DNA of 64,000 nt from Branchipolynoe longqiensis (taxonomy: Eukaryota; Annelida; Polychaeta; Phyllodocida; Polynoidae), in contig CM059188.1 of NCBI GenBank assembly GCA_030323885.1, positions 112,188,763-112,252,762 of the forward strand. Reading direction: 5' to 3'. The translations under genes were made by a program, and so were the position numbers. Below, one piece after another: positions 1 through 11,138 of this stretch. Positions within the stretch are counted from its first letter, which is position 1. Each line of letters opens with the position of its first letter. The notes beneath the pieces are model-generated. The model saw only the letters and a program-made list of their open reading frames with translations. It searched no databases and was not told where the DNA came from.

Positions 1-77
1 CTCTCAACTTTTTGCTAAGCTCAATTAATAGTTGGAACATGGATTTCAACAACTGATTTCTACACAACTATTTAAAG

Positions 78-947
78 TGAAGCGTGTTTTATTTAATGAA
101 GCCTCTAGAATATATTGATTTTTATCATTGGCTATTGGACATCAAACATATTGTAAAATTGTCCGATATAAGGACATGAGGATATATAAACTCTACTATA
201 ATAAATTGCAACTTATCTATATAATGGTAAATGGTGATATATAAAATCCAAAGGCATATGAGGGATATGTGGAGTTGGTAAACTATTACTCATTAGGTAT
301 AGAAATTGTATAGTAAAATAGTATAGAGGAGGAGTGTCACTTCTTAGATACAGTCTTTGGAGGAGTTGCCTCACATACCCCCTCCCCCCAGGTGTTATTT
401 ATGGATCACTACACACCACAAGGCACTGTAGCCAGCATGACAAGGCCTTGGATACAAGAGATTGAACTCTGATTGGTGGATAGATAAATACCTGTTAGCG
501 ATTGGGAGATCAACCCATGTGACCACCACCATCTTGGATTCTAGAAACCTATATAAGATAATAAACCAGGAGTCTCACTCTCCTACTTTTCACTCTTTCT
601 CTACTTTCCTTCATTACCTGTATTGATTTCTCGTTAGCCTGTCCACACCACTCACAACACCAGCCGGTGACTTTACAATATGGTCATTCTAACATATTTC
701 TTTGGAGAGTAGCACAAACCCGCTGCCACCAGATAGGCTACTCTTTCCTATAAGCAACAAGGGGTCTTTTATATGCACTTTCCCACAGACAGGACATCAC
801 ATACCACAGCCCTTGATGAACCAGTTGTGGACCACTGCTTGGAATGGAAAATAGCCCAAACTGAAAATGGGTCCATTGAGCCGGATCAATACAATAACCA
901 ACACCTTCACAGGTGGACACTCTACCGCCTGATCTACGTCCTACTCC
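78..947 (-). mobile_element. V-SINE-like element (RUDI type), split by a solo LTR
   Basis: A tRNA-derived SINE read on the minus strand. Its tRNA-like head (GACGTAGATCAGGCGGTAG) lies near 925-947. The body is 682-924 and the 3' tail 78-151. It is flanked by a perfect 16-bp target-site duplication, ACACAACTATTTAAAG, at 62-77 and 948-963. The body matches three other copies in this window (8938, 11139, 30910). A solo LTR at 152-677 interrupts it. The RUDI family name is from memory of molluscan repeats; the SINE structure itself is seen directly. Confidence 0.8.
152..677 (+). mobile_element. Solo LTR inserted in a SINE
   Basis: The 526-bp insertion begins TGTAAAATTG and ends GTGACTTTACA, so its termini are TG...CA with a 6-bp inverted repeat (TGTAAA/TTTACA). 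It is bounded by the 4-bp direct repeat ATAT (148-151 and 678-681). Removing it with one ATAT restores the SINE body exactly as in the other copies. A TATA box (TATATAAG, 550-557) and a pyrimidine-rich tract follow the usual U3-R-U5 order on the plus strand. There is no internal region, so it is a solo LTR, probably Gypsy- or BEL-like from the 4-bp duplication. Confidence 0.75.
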
Positions 948-1028
948 ACACAACTATTTAAAGGATTATATTATGTCAGTATTTATGACAAATCAAGTTA
1001 TTCTATTGTATATCGATTTCCTGCCACC

Positions 1029-1381
1029 AAGAGACCCCGCCAGTTAAGCTAGTGACATCTGTTGGCAGAATCTGGAACTATTCTAGTCGGGTACATTCCC
1101 CAACTGCCTATGCTTTCACATGCTATATCTCCATGAAGAATGCTTGGAAAAATAATAAAATGCTCGGTTATATTCAGATATTCATATCATAGTCGGCATC
1201 AAGCTCTTATGCTTATAATATATATGTATAAAAAGACAACTATATATATTGTATTTCTCTTCTGGGTTTCACTTCCACTCTCTTCACATGTATTAAATCC
1301 CACCAGTGAAGCTAGTGACATCTGTCGGCAGAAGCTGGAACTACTCTAGTCGGGTAGTTTCCAGCTTAACTGGTGGGGTCT
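1029..1381. mobile_element. Candidate small TIR element
   Basis: AGACCCCGCCAGTTAAGCT at 1029-1047 is matched in inverted orientation at 1363-1381 with one mismatch, giving 19-bp terminal inverted repeats around about 350 bp. Inside, the roughly 55-bp block that follows the left TIR (1040-1092) occurs again at 1304-1356. No transposase ORF is present, so this would be a non-autonomous element. A target-site duplication is not clear. Confidence 0.4.
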
Positions 1382-1495
1382 ATTATACCAGCCATACAAC
1401 TAAGTAACCACTAGCGCCACCTGGTTGTTACTACTTAACCCTGTGTGTACTCAACCCTCGTTAATCCAGATTACTTTGTTCCCAATGTCGGATTA

Positions 1496-1756
1496 ATGAA
1501 ACTGTCAAAAAAGGCGATTTTTGGTGATTTCTGGGATGCAACGATCTTGCAGAAACCTGTTTCACACATGTTTTGGTCAGACATCAAGATCTTCCAGATT
1601 AAATGGAGTCGAGTGAGGACAAACTTTCTCCTTGAGAGAGCGCTAAAGACATGGAATAAGTTTCCACATGGAATAGGCAAAGCTCCACCACTAAATGCAT
1701 TGGAAAACAGACTCGATAAATATTGGAGTCAGTATCGGTATAGTTACTACTCCTAG
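1496..1756 (+). pseudogene. Relic of a LINE ORF2 C-terminus
   Basis: The frame reading from ATG at 1496 ends in a segment with W-N-x-F-P, then about ten residues, then N-R-L-D-K-Y-W. This pattern is common at the extreme C-terminus of CR1/L2-like non-LTR polymerases. Nothing upstream resembles a reverse transcriptase core, so at most a 3' fragment survives. It could instead be a chance ORF. Confidence 0.35.
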
Positions 1757-1865
1757 CTGCATGACCCCTATAATTGTGACAGATGATATATAGACAGGTT
1801 GAACTTGTTAACAGACAATTGTGCCTAAATATATAAACAGAAGAGGATAAATAAGCAGAAGTGTT

Positions 1866-3040
1866 GGTATCGAGCATTAAGCATAAGTATTAAGCATAAG
1901 CGTTAAGCATAAGTATTAAGCATAAATAATAAGCACATGTATTAAGCATGAGTATTAAGCATAAGTAATAAGCATAAGTATAAGTATTAAGCATAAGTAT
2001 TAAGCATAAGTAAGAAGCATAAGCAGAAGTATTAAGCATAAGTAGTAAGCATAAGTATTAAACATAAGTATTGAACATAAGTAGTAAGCTTAAGTATTAG
2101 GCATATGTAATAAGCATAACCATAAGTATAATTATTAGGCATAAGTATTAATCATAGGCATTAAGCATAGTATTAAGCATAAGTATTAAGCATAAGTATT
2201 AAGCATAAGCAATAAGCATAAGTAATAAGCATAGGTAGTAAGCATAAGTAATAAGCATAAGTATAAGAATTAAGTATAAGTATAAGCATTAGTATTAAGT
2301 ATTAAGTACCAAGTATTAAGTATTAATTATCAAGTATTAAGTATCAAGCATCAAGTATCAAGTTTCAAGTATTAAGCATAAGTATTAAGCATAGGTATTA
2401 AGCATAGGTATTAGGCATAACAATAAGTATAAGCATTAAGTATAGCGTGAGCATTAGTATTAAGTATCAAGTATTAAGAATCGAGTATTAAGAATCAAGT
2501 ATTAAGTATCAAGTATTAAGTATCAAGTGTCAAGTAGTGAGTATCAAGTATTAAGTATCAAGTACTAAGTATCAAGTACTAAGTATCAAGTAGCAAGTAG
2601 CAAGTATCAAGTATTAAGTATCAAGTATCAAGTATTAAGTATCAAGTATTAAGTATCAAGTAGTAAGTATCAAGTAGTAAGTATCAAGTAGTAAGTATCA
2701 AGTTTTAAGTGTTAAGTATCAAGTATCAAGTTTGAAGCATTAAGTATAAGTTTTATGAATGTGTGTAAATATTAAGTATAAGTATTAAGTATTAAGCATA
2801 CGTATTAAGTAAAAGTGCTAAGTATAAGTATTAAGTAAAAGTATTAAGCCTATGTATTAAGTATAAGAATAAGTAAATGTATAATTATATGTATAAGTAT
2901 ATGTATGAGAATGAGTATGAGTGAGTATGAGTATAATTATATGAGAATAGATTTGAGTATAAGTATGAGTAGGCGTATTAGCATGAACATAAGCATATGT
3001 ATAACTTAAGTATAAGAATAAGAATAAGTATAAGAACCAA
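1866..3040. repeat. A/T-rich minisatellite (AAGTATTAAGCAT type)
   Basis: About 1.2 kb of degenerate tandem repeat is built from 6-9 bp words such as AAGCATAAGTATT and AAGTATCAAGTATT. The dominant word changes along the array: AAGCAT on the left, AAGTATC in the centre, and TATGAGTA/TATAAG on the right (2860-3040). It is non-coding. Confidence 0.9.
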
Positions 3041-3149
3041 CGCGAGCTGCCTACATATATAACCAATTCCGTACGGTTTGACGAAGGTGCTGGTATTACT
3101 ATTAGTGGTAATGTTGGTCGTGCCGAGCGGCGTGTGTGTGTGGAGGAGG

Positions 3150-3385
3150 AGGGGGGGGGGGGGGGGGGGGTTAGAGTTCAGGGTGGCGGGGGCGGCGGGC
3201 CGACGGCCTGTGGACCGGCGGCCGGCTGAACACGGCGACCCCCGGCGCTGCCTCCCGACCAGGGCGGTTCGTCGCCCGGCCCGTTCTGTCGGCCGTAGAC
3301 GTTAATCCAATCTGTACTCCCCAGTCGCCGATTGAGACTCGTGAGCGTTCTAATTTCACTTGATGCCATCTGCCCCGGGGCGCGT
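3150..3385. other. G tract and CpG-rich patch
   Basis: A run of about 20 G starts near 3150. A GC-rich, CpG-dense stretch follows (3180-3330; many CGGC and GGCG words). It differs sharply from the A/T-rich array to the left and the C/A array to the right. ORFs crossing it read into the repeats and carry no recognisable domain. It may be a short CpG island or a fragment of a GC-rich repeat. Confidence 0.4.
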
Positions 3386-5345
3386 GCCGACCTTTTGTGT
3401 TACTACCCCCCACCCCCACACCCCACTACCTGCCCCCTTTCCCACCCCCACTCCCACCCCACACTCACATACACCCATACCCCCTCCCACCCACACCCCA
3501 CCCCACCCACACCCACACCCACACCCACACCCCACACCCACACCCATACACCCACACCCACACCCACACCCTCACCCACACCCACACACACACACCCACA
3601 CCCACACACACACACATCCACCCACACCCACACCCACACCCACACCCACACCTCCATTCCCACCCTCAACCCGGCCTCACCCCCATCCCACCCCCACCCA
3701 CCCCTACATCCTCCTTCACTCCCACTTCCCTCCCACCCACTCCCACCTGTCCAACCAACTCACACACACTCACGTGTGCACAACCCACTCGCCCCCCCCC
3801 CTCCTGTCCCTCACCCACACCTGTACAGCCTTCCACCACCCACCCCCACCTCCCCCACCCCCACCCACCACTCCCCCCCCACCCACCCCCACCCCCATCC
3901 CCACCACACCCCCCCATCACCCACCCACACTCCCCCCACCCCCACCCCCATCCCCCCCCCACCCCCCCCCCATCCCCCACCCACACCCCCCCCCACCTCC
4001 CACCCCACCCCACTCCACCCCCCTCACCCACTCACCTCCCCCCCCCACCCCCCCCCCCTCCCCCACCCCCACCCCCCCCACCCCACCCCACTCCCCCCCA
4101 CCCCCCCCACCCCACCCCACCCCCCATCCCCACTCCACCCCCCCCACCCACCCACCACTCCCCCCACCCCCCCCCCCACCCCCCCCACCCCCATCCCCCC
4201 CAACCCCCCCCATCCCCACTCATACTCCCCCCCCCCACCCCACCCACACCCCACCCCCACCCCACCCACACCCCCATCCCCACCCCCCCACCACCCACCA
4301 CCCCCCCACCCCCACCCACTCTCCCCCCCCACCCCCCCCACCCTACCCACCCCCACCCCCCCACCCCCCCACCCACCCTCCCCACCCACCACCCCCCACA
4401 CCCCCCCCCACACCCCCCCCTCCCCCACCACCTCCTCCCCCCACCCCCCCACCCCCCCACCCCCACCCCCCACCCACCCCCCCCCCACACCCCACCCCCC
4501 CACCCCCCCCACCCCCACCCCCCCACCCCCCCCCACACCCCCCCCCACCCACCCCACCCCCCACCCCCCCCCCACCCCACCCCACCCCCCCCACCCCCAC
4601 CCCCCCCCCACCCCCCCCCATCCCCACCCACCCCCCCCCCACCCCCCCCCACCCCCCCCCCACCCCCCCTCCCCACTCCCCCCCACCCCCCCCCCCACCC
4701 CCCCCCCCACCCCCCCCACCCCCACCCCCCCCCACACCCCCCCACCCCCACCCCCCCCCACCCCCCCACCCCACCCCCACCCCCCCTCCCCCCACACCCA
4801 CTCCTCCCCCCCCACCCCCCACCCCCCCCCCACCACCCACCCTCCCCCCCACCCTCACCCCCCCCCACCCCCCACCCCCCCACCCCCACTCCCCCCCCCA
4901 CCCCACCCCACACCCCCCCACCCCACCACCCCCCCACCCCCCCTCCCACCCCCCCACCCCACCCCCCCCACCCCACCCCCCCCACACCCCCCCCCACCCC
5001 CACTCACCCCCCCCACCACCCCCCACCCCCACCCCCCCACCCTACCCCCCCCCACCCCCCACCCACCCTCCACCCCCACCTACCACCCCCACCCCCCACA
5101 CCCCACCCCCCCCACCCCCCTCACCCCCCCACCCCCACCCCACCCCCCCCTCTCCCCCCCACACCACCACCAACCCCCACACCCCCATCCCCCCCACCCC
5201 CACCCCCCCCTCCCACCCCCTCCACCCCCACCACACCGCCCCCATCCCCCCACCCCCCCACCCCACCCACCCCCCCCCCACACCCACTCCTCCCCCACCC
5301 CACCCCCACCCCACTCCCCCCCACCCCACCCACCCCCCCACCCCC
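3385..5345. repeat. C-rich (CCCCAC/CCCACA) microsatellite, about 2 kb
   Basis: Nearly pure C/A sequence with rare T, in words such as ACACCC, CCCCCAC and CCCCACC. The complementary strand is made of closely spaced G runs of 3-10, so it has very high G-quadruplex potential. Long ORFs in all frames (up to about 800 codons of Pro/His/Thr/Ser) come from the absence of stop codons in the repeat. They are not genes. Confidence 0.95.
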
Positions 5346-6585
5346 CCCACTTGTACTGCCGCCCCATCACCCACTCATACTTCCCCCCATCACCCACTCA
5401 TACTTCCCCCATCACCCACTCATACTCCCCCCATCACCCACTCATACTTCCCCCACCCAACCCCCACCCTAACCCCACCCCATTCCCACTCGTACTGCCG
5501 CCCCATCACCCACTCATACTTCCCCCCTCACCACTCATACTTCCCCCCATCACCCCACTCTACTCCCCCCCCATCACCCACTCATACTGCCCCCCATCAC
5601 CCACTCATACTCCCCCCATCACCCACTCATACTTCCCCCACCCCACCCCCTCCCTAACCCCCTTCCATCCCCACTCATACTCCCCCATCACCCACTCATA
5701 CTTCCTCCACCCAACCCCCACCCTAACCCCACCCACATCCCCACTCATAACGGGTACCGACTTGTGACTGCACTCATGGTGACTTTATAGTGCTGCCCCA
5801 CTGGGAAATCAGGCCGCCAGCACCATTATCCATCCCCACTCACACTCATACTCCCCCCATCACCCACTCATCACTCCCCGTCTTGAGATGACCTTAGATG
5901 TTGCTAGGATGTAAAACAACAACAAACAAACAAACACAATCACCCACTCATACTTCCCCCACCCAACCCCTTCCCCAACCCCACCTCCATCCCCACTCAT
6001 ACTCCCCCCCATCACCCACTCATACTTCCCCCCATCACCCACTCATACTTCCCCCCCATCACCCACTCATACTCCCCCCCATCACCCACTCATACTTCCC
6101 CCACCCAACCCCACCCTAACCCCACCCCATCCCCACTCGTACTGCCGCCCCATCACCCACTCATACTTCCCCCCATCACCCACTCATACTCCCCCCATCA
6201 CCCACTCATACTTCCCCCACCCAACCCCCGCCCTAACCCCACCCCATTCCCACTCGTACTGCCGCCCCATCACCCACTCATACTTCCCCCCTCACCCACT
6301 CATACTTCCCCCCATCACCCACTCATACTCCCCCCATCACCCACTCATACTTCCCCCACCCAACCCCACCCTAACCCCACCCCATCCCCACTCGTACTGC
6401 CGCCCCATCACCCACTCATACTTCCCCCCCACCCCACCCTATCCCCACCCCCAGCCCCACTCATACTCCCCCCATCACCCACTCATACTTCTCCCACCCC
6501 ACCCCCACCCTAACCCCCTACCCCCCCCTCATACTTCCCCCCATCACCCACTCATACTCCCCCCACCCCGTCACCAATGCTACTT
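5345..6585. repeat. 24-bp minisatellite (CCCATCACCCACTCATACTT)
   Basis: Tandem units of about 24 bp, CCCATCACCCACTCATACTT plus a C run, form higher-order blocks. These blocks also contain CACTCGTACTGCCGCCCC (5489, 6137, 6256, 6389) and CCCACCCTAACCCC. SINE fragments interrupt the array at 5748-5935. Confidence 0.9.
5748..5935. mobile_element. Two SINE-A fragments inside the minisatellite
   Basis: 5748-5830 is a minus-strand piece of the SINE-A 3' half (ACGGGTACCGACTTGTGAC...TAGTGCTGCCCCACTGGG). 5886-5935 is a plus-strand piece of its 3' end (GATGACCTTAGATGTTGCTA). Minisatellite sequence lies between and around them. Confidence 0.7.
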
Positions 6586-6705
6586 CCCTGGCACCCACCC
6601 ACTCCTACCTATCCAACCAACTCACACACACTCACACCTGCACAAACCCCTCCCCCTCCCTCCCTCCCTCACACCTGTACAACTTTCTCCCCCTCAGTGA
6701 AGACA

Positions 6706-7680
6706 ATTAAAACCGTCATTATTAGTCACAAAGAGCGCGCCCCCATCAGCACCTCGTGGTCGGTAAGACACATAAAACCATCATTATTAGTCACAAAGAG
6801 CGCGCCCCCATCAGCACCTCATGGTCGGTAAGACACATAAAACCATCATTATTAGTCATAAAGAGCGTGCCCCCCAACAGCACATCGTGGTCGGTAAGAC
6901 ACATAAAACCGTCATTATTAGTCACAAAGAGCGCGCCCCCATCAGCACCTCGTGGTCGGTAAGACACATAAAACCATCATTATTAGTCACAAAGAGCGCG
7001 CCCCCATCAGCACCTCATGGTCAGTAAGACACATAAAACCATCATTATTAGTCATAAAGAGCGTGCCCCCCAACAGCACATCGTGGTCGGTAAGACACAT
7101 AAAACCGTCATTATTAGTCACAAAGAGCGTGCCCCCCATCAGCACCTCGTGGTCGGTAAGACACATAAAACCGTCGATATTAGTCACAAACAGCGCGCCC
7201 CTATCAGCACCTCGTGGTCGGTAAGACACATAAAACCATCATTATTAGTCACAAAGAGCGTGTCCCCATCAGTACCTCATGGTCGGTAAGACACATAAAA
7301 CCGTCATTATTAGTCACAATGAGCGCGCCCTCATCAGCACCTCGTGGTCGGTAAGACACATAAAACCATCATTATTAGTCACAAAGAGCGTGCCCCCATC
7401 AGCACCTCGTGGTCGGTAAGACACATAAAACCGTCATTATTAGTCACAAAGAGCGCGCCCCCCATCAGCACCTCGTGGTCGGTAAGACACATAAAACCAT
7501 CATTATTAGTCACAAAGAGCGTGCCCCCATCAGCACCTCATGGTCGGTAAGACTCATAAAACCATCATTATTAGTCACAAAGAGTGTGCCCCCATCAGCG
7601 CCTCCTGGTCGGTAAGACACATAAAACCATCATTATTAGTCACAAAGAGCGTGCCCCCCCCCCATCAGCACTTCGTGGTT
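6706..7680. repeat. 65-bp satellite, about 15 units
   Basis: Units of 65-66 bp begin GACACATAAAACC(A/G)TCATTA and contain AAGAGCG(C/T)GCCCCC and CAGCACCTCGTGGTCGGTA. Starts are at 6767, 6832 and 6898, then continue to about 7680. Because 65 is not a multiple of 3 the frame rotates each unit, and several frames lack stops. Overlapping ORFs of 60-90 codons result, but this is not evidence of coding. Confidence 0.95.
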
Positions 7681-7703
7681 GCTGTTTGCTTAAGGTAATT
7701 ATT

Positions 7704-7850
7704 CTTTTCTTTGCAGAATTACAAAATGCAGACGGTCACTACGTAATTTGTACCCTTTGTGTTCGAAATAAATCAGCAGATGTAATTATTTTCTCCTTCC
7801 CGAAAGGCATAGGCTTCCTAGCAACGCCAGTGTTGCATCGTACTGCTTAG
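7704..7850 (+). other. Weak candidate exon
   Basis: A pyrimidine-rich tract ending in CAG (ATTCTTTTCTTTGCAG, ends 7716) looks like a 3' splice site. It is followed by a frame that stays open to a TAG at 7848-7850, about 44 codons with mixed composition. There is no donor site, domain or neighbouring exon, so this may be coincidence beside the satellite. Confidence 0.2.
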
Positions 7851-8096
7851 TAATGCTTATATATGTGCTCTATAATCCATTATGGGAATATAAACAAGGA
7901 CACTATCTATCTTCAGTTCCCTATATTATAGTATAGCATACTCACTATATCCTATCTAACTGGCCCTGTGTAGTTACAGTATTGGCCACACTGGCGACAC
8001 CTGTGAGGGGCTCTAAGCACTGTATGCCAGCTGTGTCTGGTGGTCACCGCCTATAGACCAGTTTGGATAGTGAAATTTGAAGTGGGCGAAAGTTAC

Positions 8097-8143
<47 letters not shown>

Positions 8144-8152
8144 TATATGCTA
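8097..8152. repeat. (AT)n microsatellite
   Basis: Nearly pure AT dinucleotides interrupted by two ATGTAT words. It is followed by an A/T-rich module ending TATAAATAAAGA (8148-8185) that recurs elsewhere in the window. Confidence 0.9.
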
Positions 8153-8419
8153 TATAATTTATTATGTGAATATAAATAAAGAATAGTCCCTAATGTTTTT
8201 CGGTGCTCCTTCTGGGCACCTGCTCGCTTCCCAACACCCCTTATTCTCAGCAGCCCCCCCCCCCCCCTGTAACCGGGCACTCTATAGATATTTGGTATTG
8301 TCACACATAATAAAAAACTATGTCACAGTAAAGAAAACGAATTTATTATTTTACATTATAAGATTCAGTTTTTGCTTAGCAACCGAAATTCTGAATCAAC
8401 GTTGCCCAGTAATCGCAAT

Positions 8420-8855
8420 CACTTGCCATTGTCACAAGTCACAAGTGGGTACCCATCGTGATATGACCTTAGATTGGTTGTTTGATGTTGGAGTTTTACA
8501 TCCTGGCAACATCTAAAGTCATATCAGGACAGGTACTGCCTTGTGACAGTGCGTGCACTCATGGTGACTTTATAGTGCTGCCCCACCACCGGGAAATCAG
8601 GCCACCACCACCATGACCAAATATCCCACTCAGTCGCATTATCCTGACACTGAGCTAACCAGTCCTTGCCCTATCCTATTAATGCCGAGCGCCAAGCTAG
8701 AAGCAACAAGTATCAATCTCATAATTCATTGATTTGACTCGACTGGGAAATCAAACTCCTGATCTCCCGCATGGGAGGCTGAGTCCACCACCGTGTCAGG
8801 TCCACCGACCTTAGATGCTGCCAGGATATAAAACTCCAAAAAACAACAACAAACT
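8420..8855 (+). mobile_element. SINE-A 3' end, interrupted by another SINE-A
   Basis: 8420-8474 (GTCACAAGTGGGTACCCATC...GACCTTAGAT) and 8807-8855 (GACCTTAGATGCTGCCAGGA...) are the two parts of one plus-strand SINE-A 3' end. The interval is a complete opposite-strand copy. GACCTTAGAT is present on both sides (8465-8474, 8807-8816) as a 10-bp target-site duplication. Confidence 0.75.
8475..8806 (-). mobile_element. SINE-A, full length, nested
   Basis: Minus-strand copy running from the 3' tail (TTGGAGTTTTACATCCTGGC, about 8490) through the conserved central core to the tRNA-like head near 8740-8806. It is bounded by the 10-bp duplication GACCTTAGAT, so it inserted into an older SINE-A. Confidence 0.8.
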
Positions 8856-8937
8856 ATACAAACCAAGCTAAATTGTGAAGCGAACTGCAGCAGACCTTTA
8901 CTCCTCCCGCTGTAACCCCCGTAGGCAAGCTGCTGGT

Positions 8938-9262
8938 GCTGGGAGCGGGACGTAGCTCAGGCGGTAGAGTGTCCACCTGTGAAGGTGTTGGTCCTCCGAT
9001 CGATCCTGCTCAGTGGACACATTTGCAGTTTGGGCTATTTTTCATTCTAACTAGTGGTCCACAACTGGTTCATCAAAGGTTATGGTATGTGCTGCCCTGT
9101 CTGTGGGAAAGTGCATATATAAGACCTCTCGTTGCTTATCGGAATGAGTAGCCTATATGGCGCAGCCAGTTTTCTCCAAAGAAATATGTCAGAATGACCA
9201 ATATGTTTAACGTCCAATAGCCAATAATAAAAATCAATGCGCTCTAGAGGGGCCATTAAATA
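8938..9262 (+). mobile_element. V-SINE-like element (RUDI type)
   Basis: The head GGGACGTAGCTCAGGCGG (8949 on) has a tRNA A box. The conserved body (TTTGCAGTTTGGGCTATTTT...) follows, ending in CCATTAAATAAATTGAG. An open frame of about 70 codons through it is not a gene. Confidence 0.8.
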
Positions 9263-9411
9263 AATTGAGTTTTCCTTTCGCTGCTGCTGCTACTGCTCAT
9301 GTGAGCAGAACCACACATGCAATGTCCTCATAACCATTTCCTCATTATCCATGCTTACGCTTACCTGTTTTTAATCTGCTTGAGGTGTTTATTCTGCAAT
9401 GTTTATTTGTT

Positions 9412-9738
9412 TGTTTGTTGGAGTTTTACATCCTGTCAACATCTAAGGTCATATCAGGATGGGTACCGACTTGTGACAGTGCACACTCATGGCGACATTA
9501 TAGTGCTGCCCCACTGGGAAATCAGGCTGCCAGCACCATGAGCGGATATCCCATTCAGTGACATTATCCTGACACTGAGCTAACCAGTCATTGCCTTATC
9601 GTATTAATGCCAAGCACCAAGCTAGGAAGTGACAAGTATAAATTTTATAAGTCATTTGTTTGATTCGACTGGGAACTGAACTCCCGATCGATATCCCAGA
9701 CACGATGTCTGCGTTCTACCGATTCGGCCACCACATGC
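9412..9738 (-). mobile_element. SINE-A, full length, head type I
   Basis: Minus-strand copy. The 3' tail TTGGAGTTTTACATCCTGTC is at about 9418, the core at 9480-9640, and the type I tRNA-like head (complement of GGTGGCCGAATCGGTAGAACG) at about 9710-9738. Confidence 0.8.
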
Positions 9739-9754
9739 ATTATTATTCTGCAAT

Positions 9755-10350
9755 GTCATGATCATGCTGTCGGTCGCGATGTGACAAAGACTGCTTTCAT
9801 TACTTGACTGCCGCTCTCCATTTAGCTCTCTGCTGTGAGAGTTGCGTCCATGAGTCAGTCTTAATGTCTCTCATCTTCAGGCTTCTCTTGATGGTATCCT
9901 TGAACCAGAGACGAGGGTGCCCTCTCTTTCTGTAACCAGAAGACAGTTGAGAATAGAGGATCTGCTTTGGTAGCCTGTCTGATGACATTCTCATGAGGTG
10001 TCCAGTCCACCGGAGATTCTTTTTGATCAGAAGATCTTCCATAGAGGGCAGCCCCGTCTGTTCGAGTATTTCCTTATTTGTCCATTTCATGAAAGCTGCC
10101 TGCAAAAGTGTTGAAATGCTGCTGGCTTTTGCAAGTTACCAGCGGCACTCTCTCGGGGAGCAAATAGAGGTTTCACACCGGCAAGAAGACAGGCGCAAAC
10201 TATTTGTCCTTGCAGTGGCTGGTCGGGAGATGTTGGGAGTTCCATACATCAACTGCCCTTAATGCTGCTACAGTAACATGGTTTTCTGTTTAGGGTTTGC
10301 TCCCTTAGCCTGTCAAGAACCTGTACCACAAGGCACTGGTTTACAACTCT
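9755..10350 (-). mobile_element. Internally deleted LINE: polymerase C-terminus plus upstream block
   Basis: 9800-10105 encodes about 85 residues nearly identical to the C-terminus of the LINE at 25.0-27.0 kb, ending Q-Q-R-A-K-W-R-A-A-V-K, with the same short 3' end. At about 10085 this joins a block (10085-10350) that is not in that LINE copy but recurs at 13998-14280. The copy is dead. It may be a non-autonomous derivative that keeps an upstream region and the 3' end. Confidence 0.65.
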
Positions 10351-10651
10351 GCAATGTAACGCCGGCATAAATGCAATCTCTAAAACGAGGCTGGGCTTCC
10401 TGCGACCCGACAGATGGCACTGTCGGCTGGTATGGAGAGTGAGGAGGGAGCAAAGCAGGCTGGTGGTATCTTTAGATGAGAATGGTAATGAACAAAGAAA
10501 AAGTCACCGAGTGGCCTGATGGATTGCGAGTCTATTGCGTTAGGTCTTTAGTACTAATAGTAGCTAGTTGATCCTCTATGTGGTAATTGGGAATAGGCGG
10601 CTTCTTTCCAATGAAAACAAGACAATCTGTTCTCTACTGAGTATTTGCTTA
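10351..10651. other. No recognisable feature
   Basis: Mixed-composition sequence with no ORF of note, no tandem repeat, and no match to other parts of the window that I can see. Confidence 0.5.
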
Positions 10652-11127
10652 AAGCTGCATAGTCTGATGATATTGACCTATACAATCACTTCCTAGCCTG
10701 GCACTCGGCATTAATAGGATAGGATAGGGCAAGGACTGGTCAGCTCAGTGTCAGGATAATGTGACTGAGTGGGATATCAGATCATGGTGCCAGTGGCCTG
10801 ATTTCCCAGTGGGGCAGCACCATAAAGTCACCATGAGTGCACACTGGCTCAAGTCAATACTCGTCCTGCTATGAGCTTAGATGTTGCCAGGACGTAAACC
10901 TCCTACAACCAATCCCATGAAAGCCTCAACATTTTTAAAAGCAAAACGATTATCTAAATTTGATTCTACATATCTAACTTGGATAATGTTGCACTTATTA
11001 AGCATTTATCGCCATAAACAATGGGATACTGAATCAAAGAAATAGAACCTGTTACTGCAGAAGCCTATGGTATCAGAGTTTTGGTGTGCTTGCCGAAATT
11101 AATGTTGCATGTTTGCACTTCAAATAT
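10652..11127 (+). mobile_element. MITE-A copy, split by a SINE and cut by a V-SINE
   Basis: It begins TTAAAGCTGCATAGTCTGATG (10653), the terminal inverted repeat of the about 370-bp MITE-A family best seen at 53159-53528. A SINE-A interrupts it at about 10676-10908. It resumes with the internal MITE sequence (ATCTAAATTTGATTCTACAT...AGAGTTTTGGTGTGCTTGCC) and ends where the V-SINE at 11139 begins. Confidence 0.7.
10676..10908 (+). mobile_element. SINE-A, 5'-truncated, inside MITE-A
   Basis: It starts at CACTTCCTAGCCTGGCACTC, lacks the tRNA head, and continues through the core to GATGTTGCCAGGACGTAAAC. MITE-A sequence lies on both sides. Confidence 0.75.
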
Positions 11128-11138
11128 CTCCAAAGGTA

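Noticed and set aside
3332..5767. Very long Pro/His/Thr-rich ORFs in three frames
   Set aside because: They are translations of a C/A microsatellite with almost no stop codons; the opposite strand gives equally long Gly/Val/Trp ORFs.
5465..6500. CCCTAA words as telomeric sequence
   Set aside because: They occur singly within the 24-bp minisatellite, never as a tandem (CCCTAA)n run.
6577..7615. Series of overlapping ORFs with a repeated peptide
   Set aside because: The 65-bp unit rotates the frame and happens to lack stops; no frame is continuous across the array.
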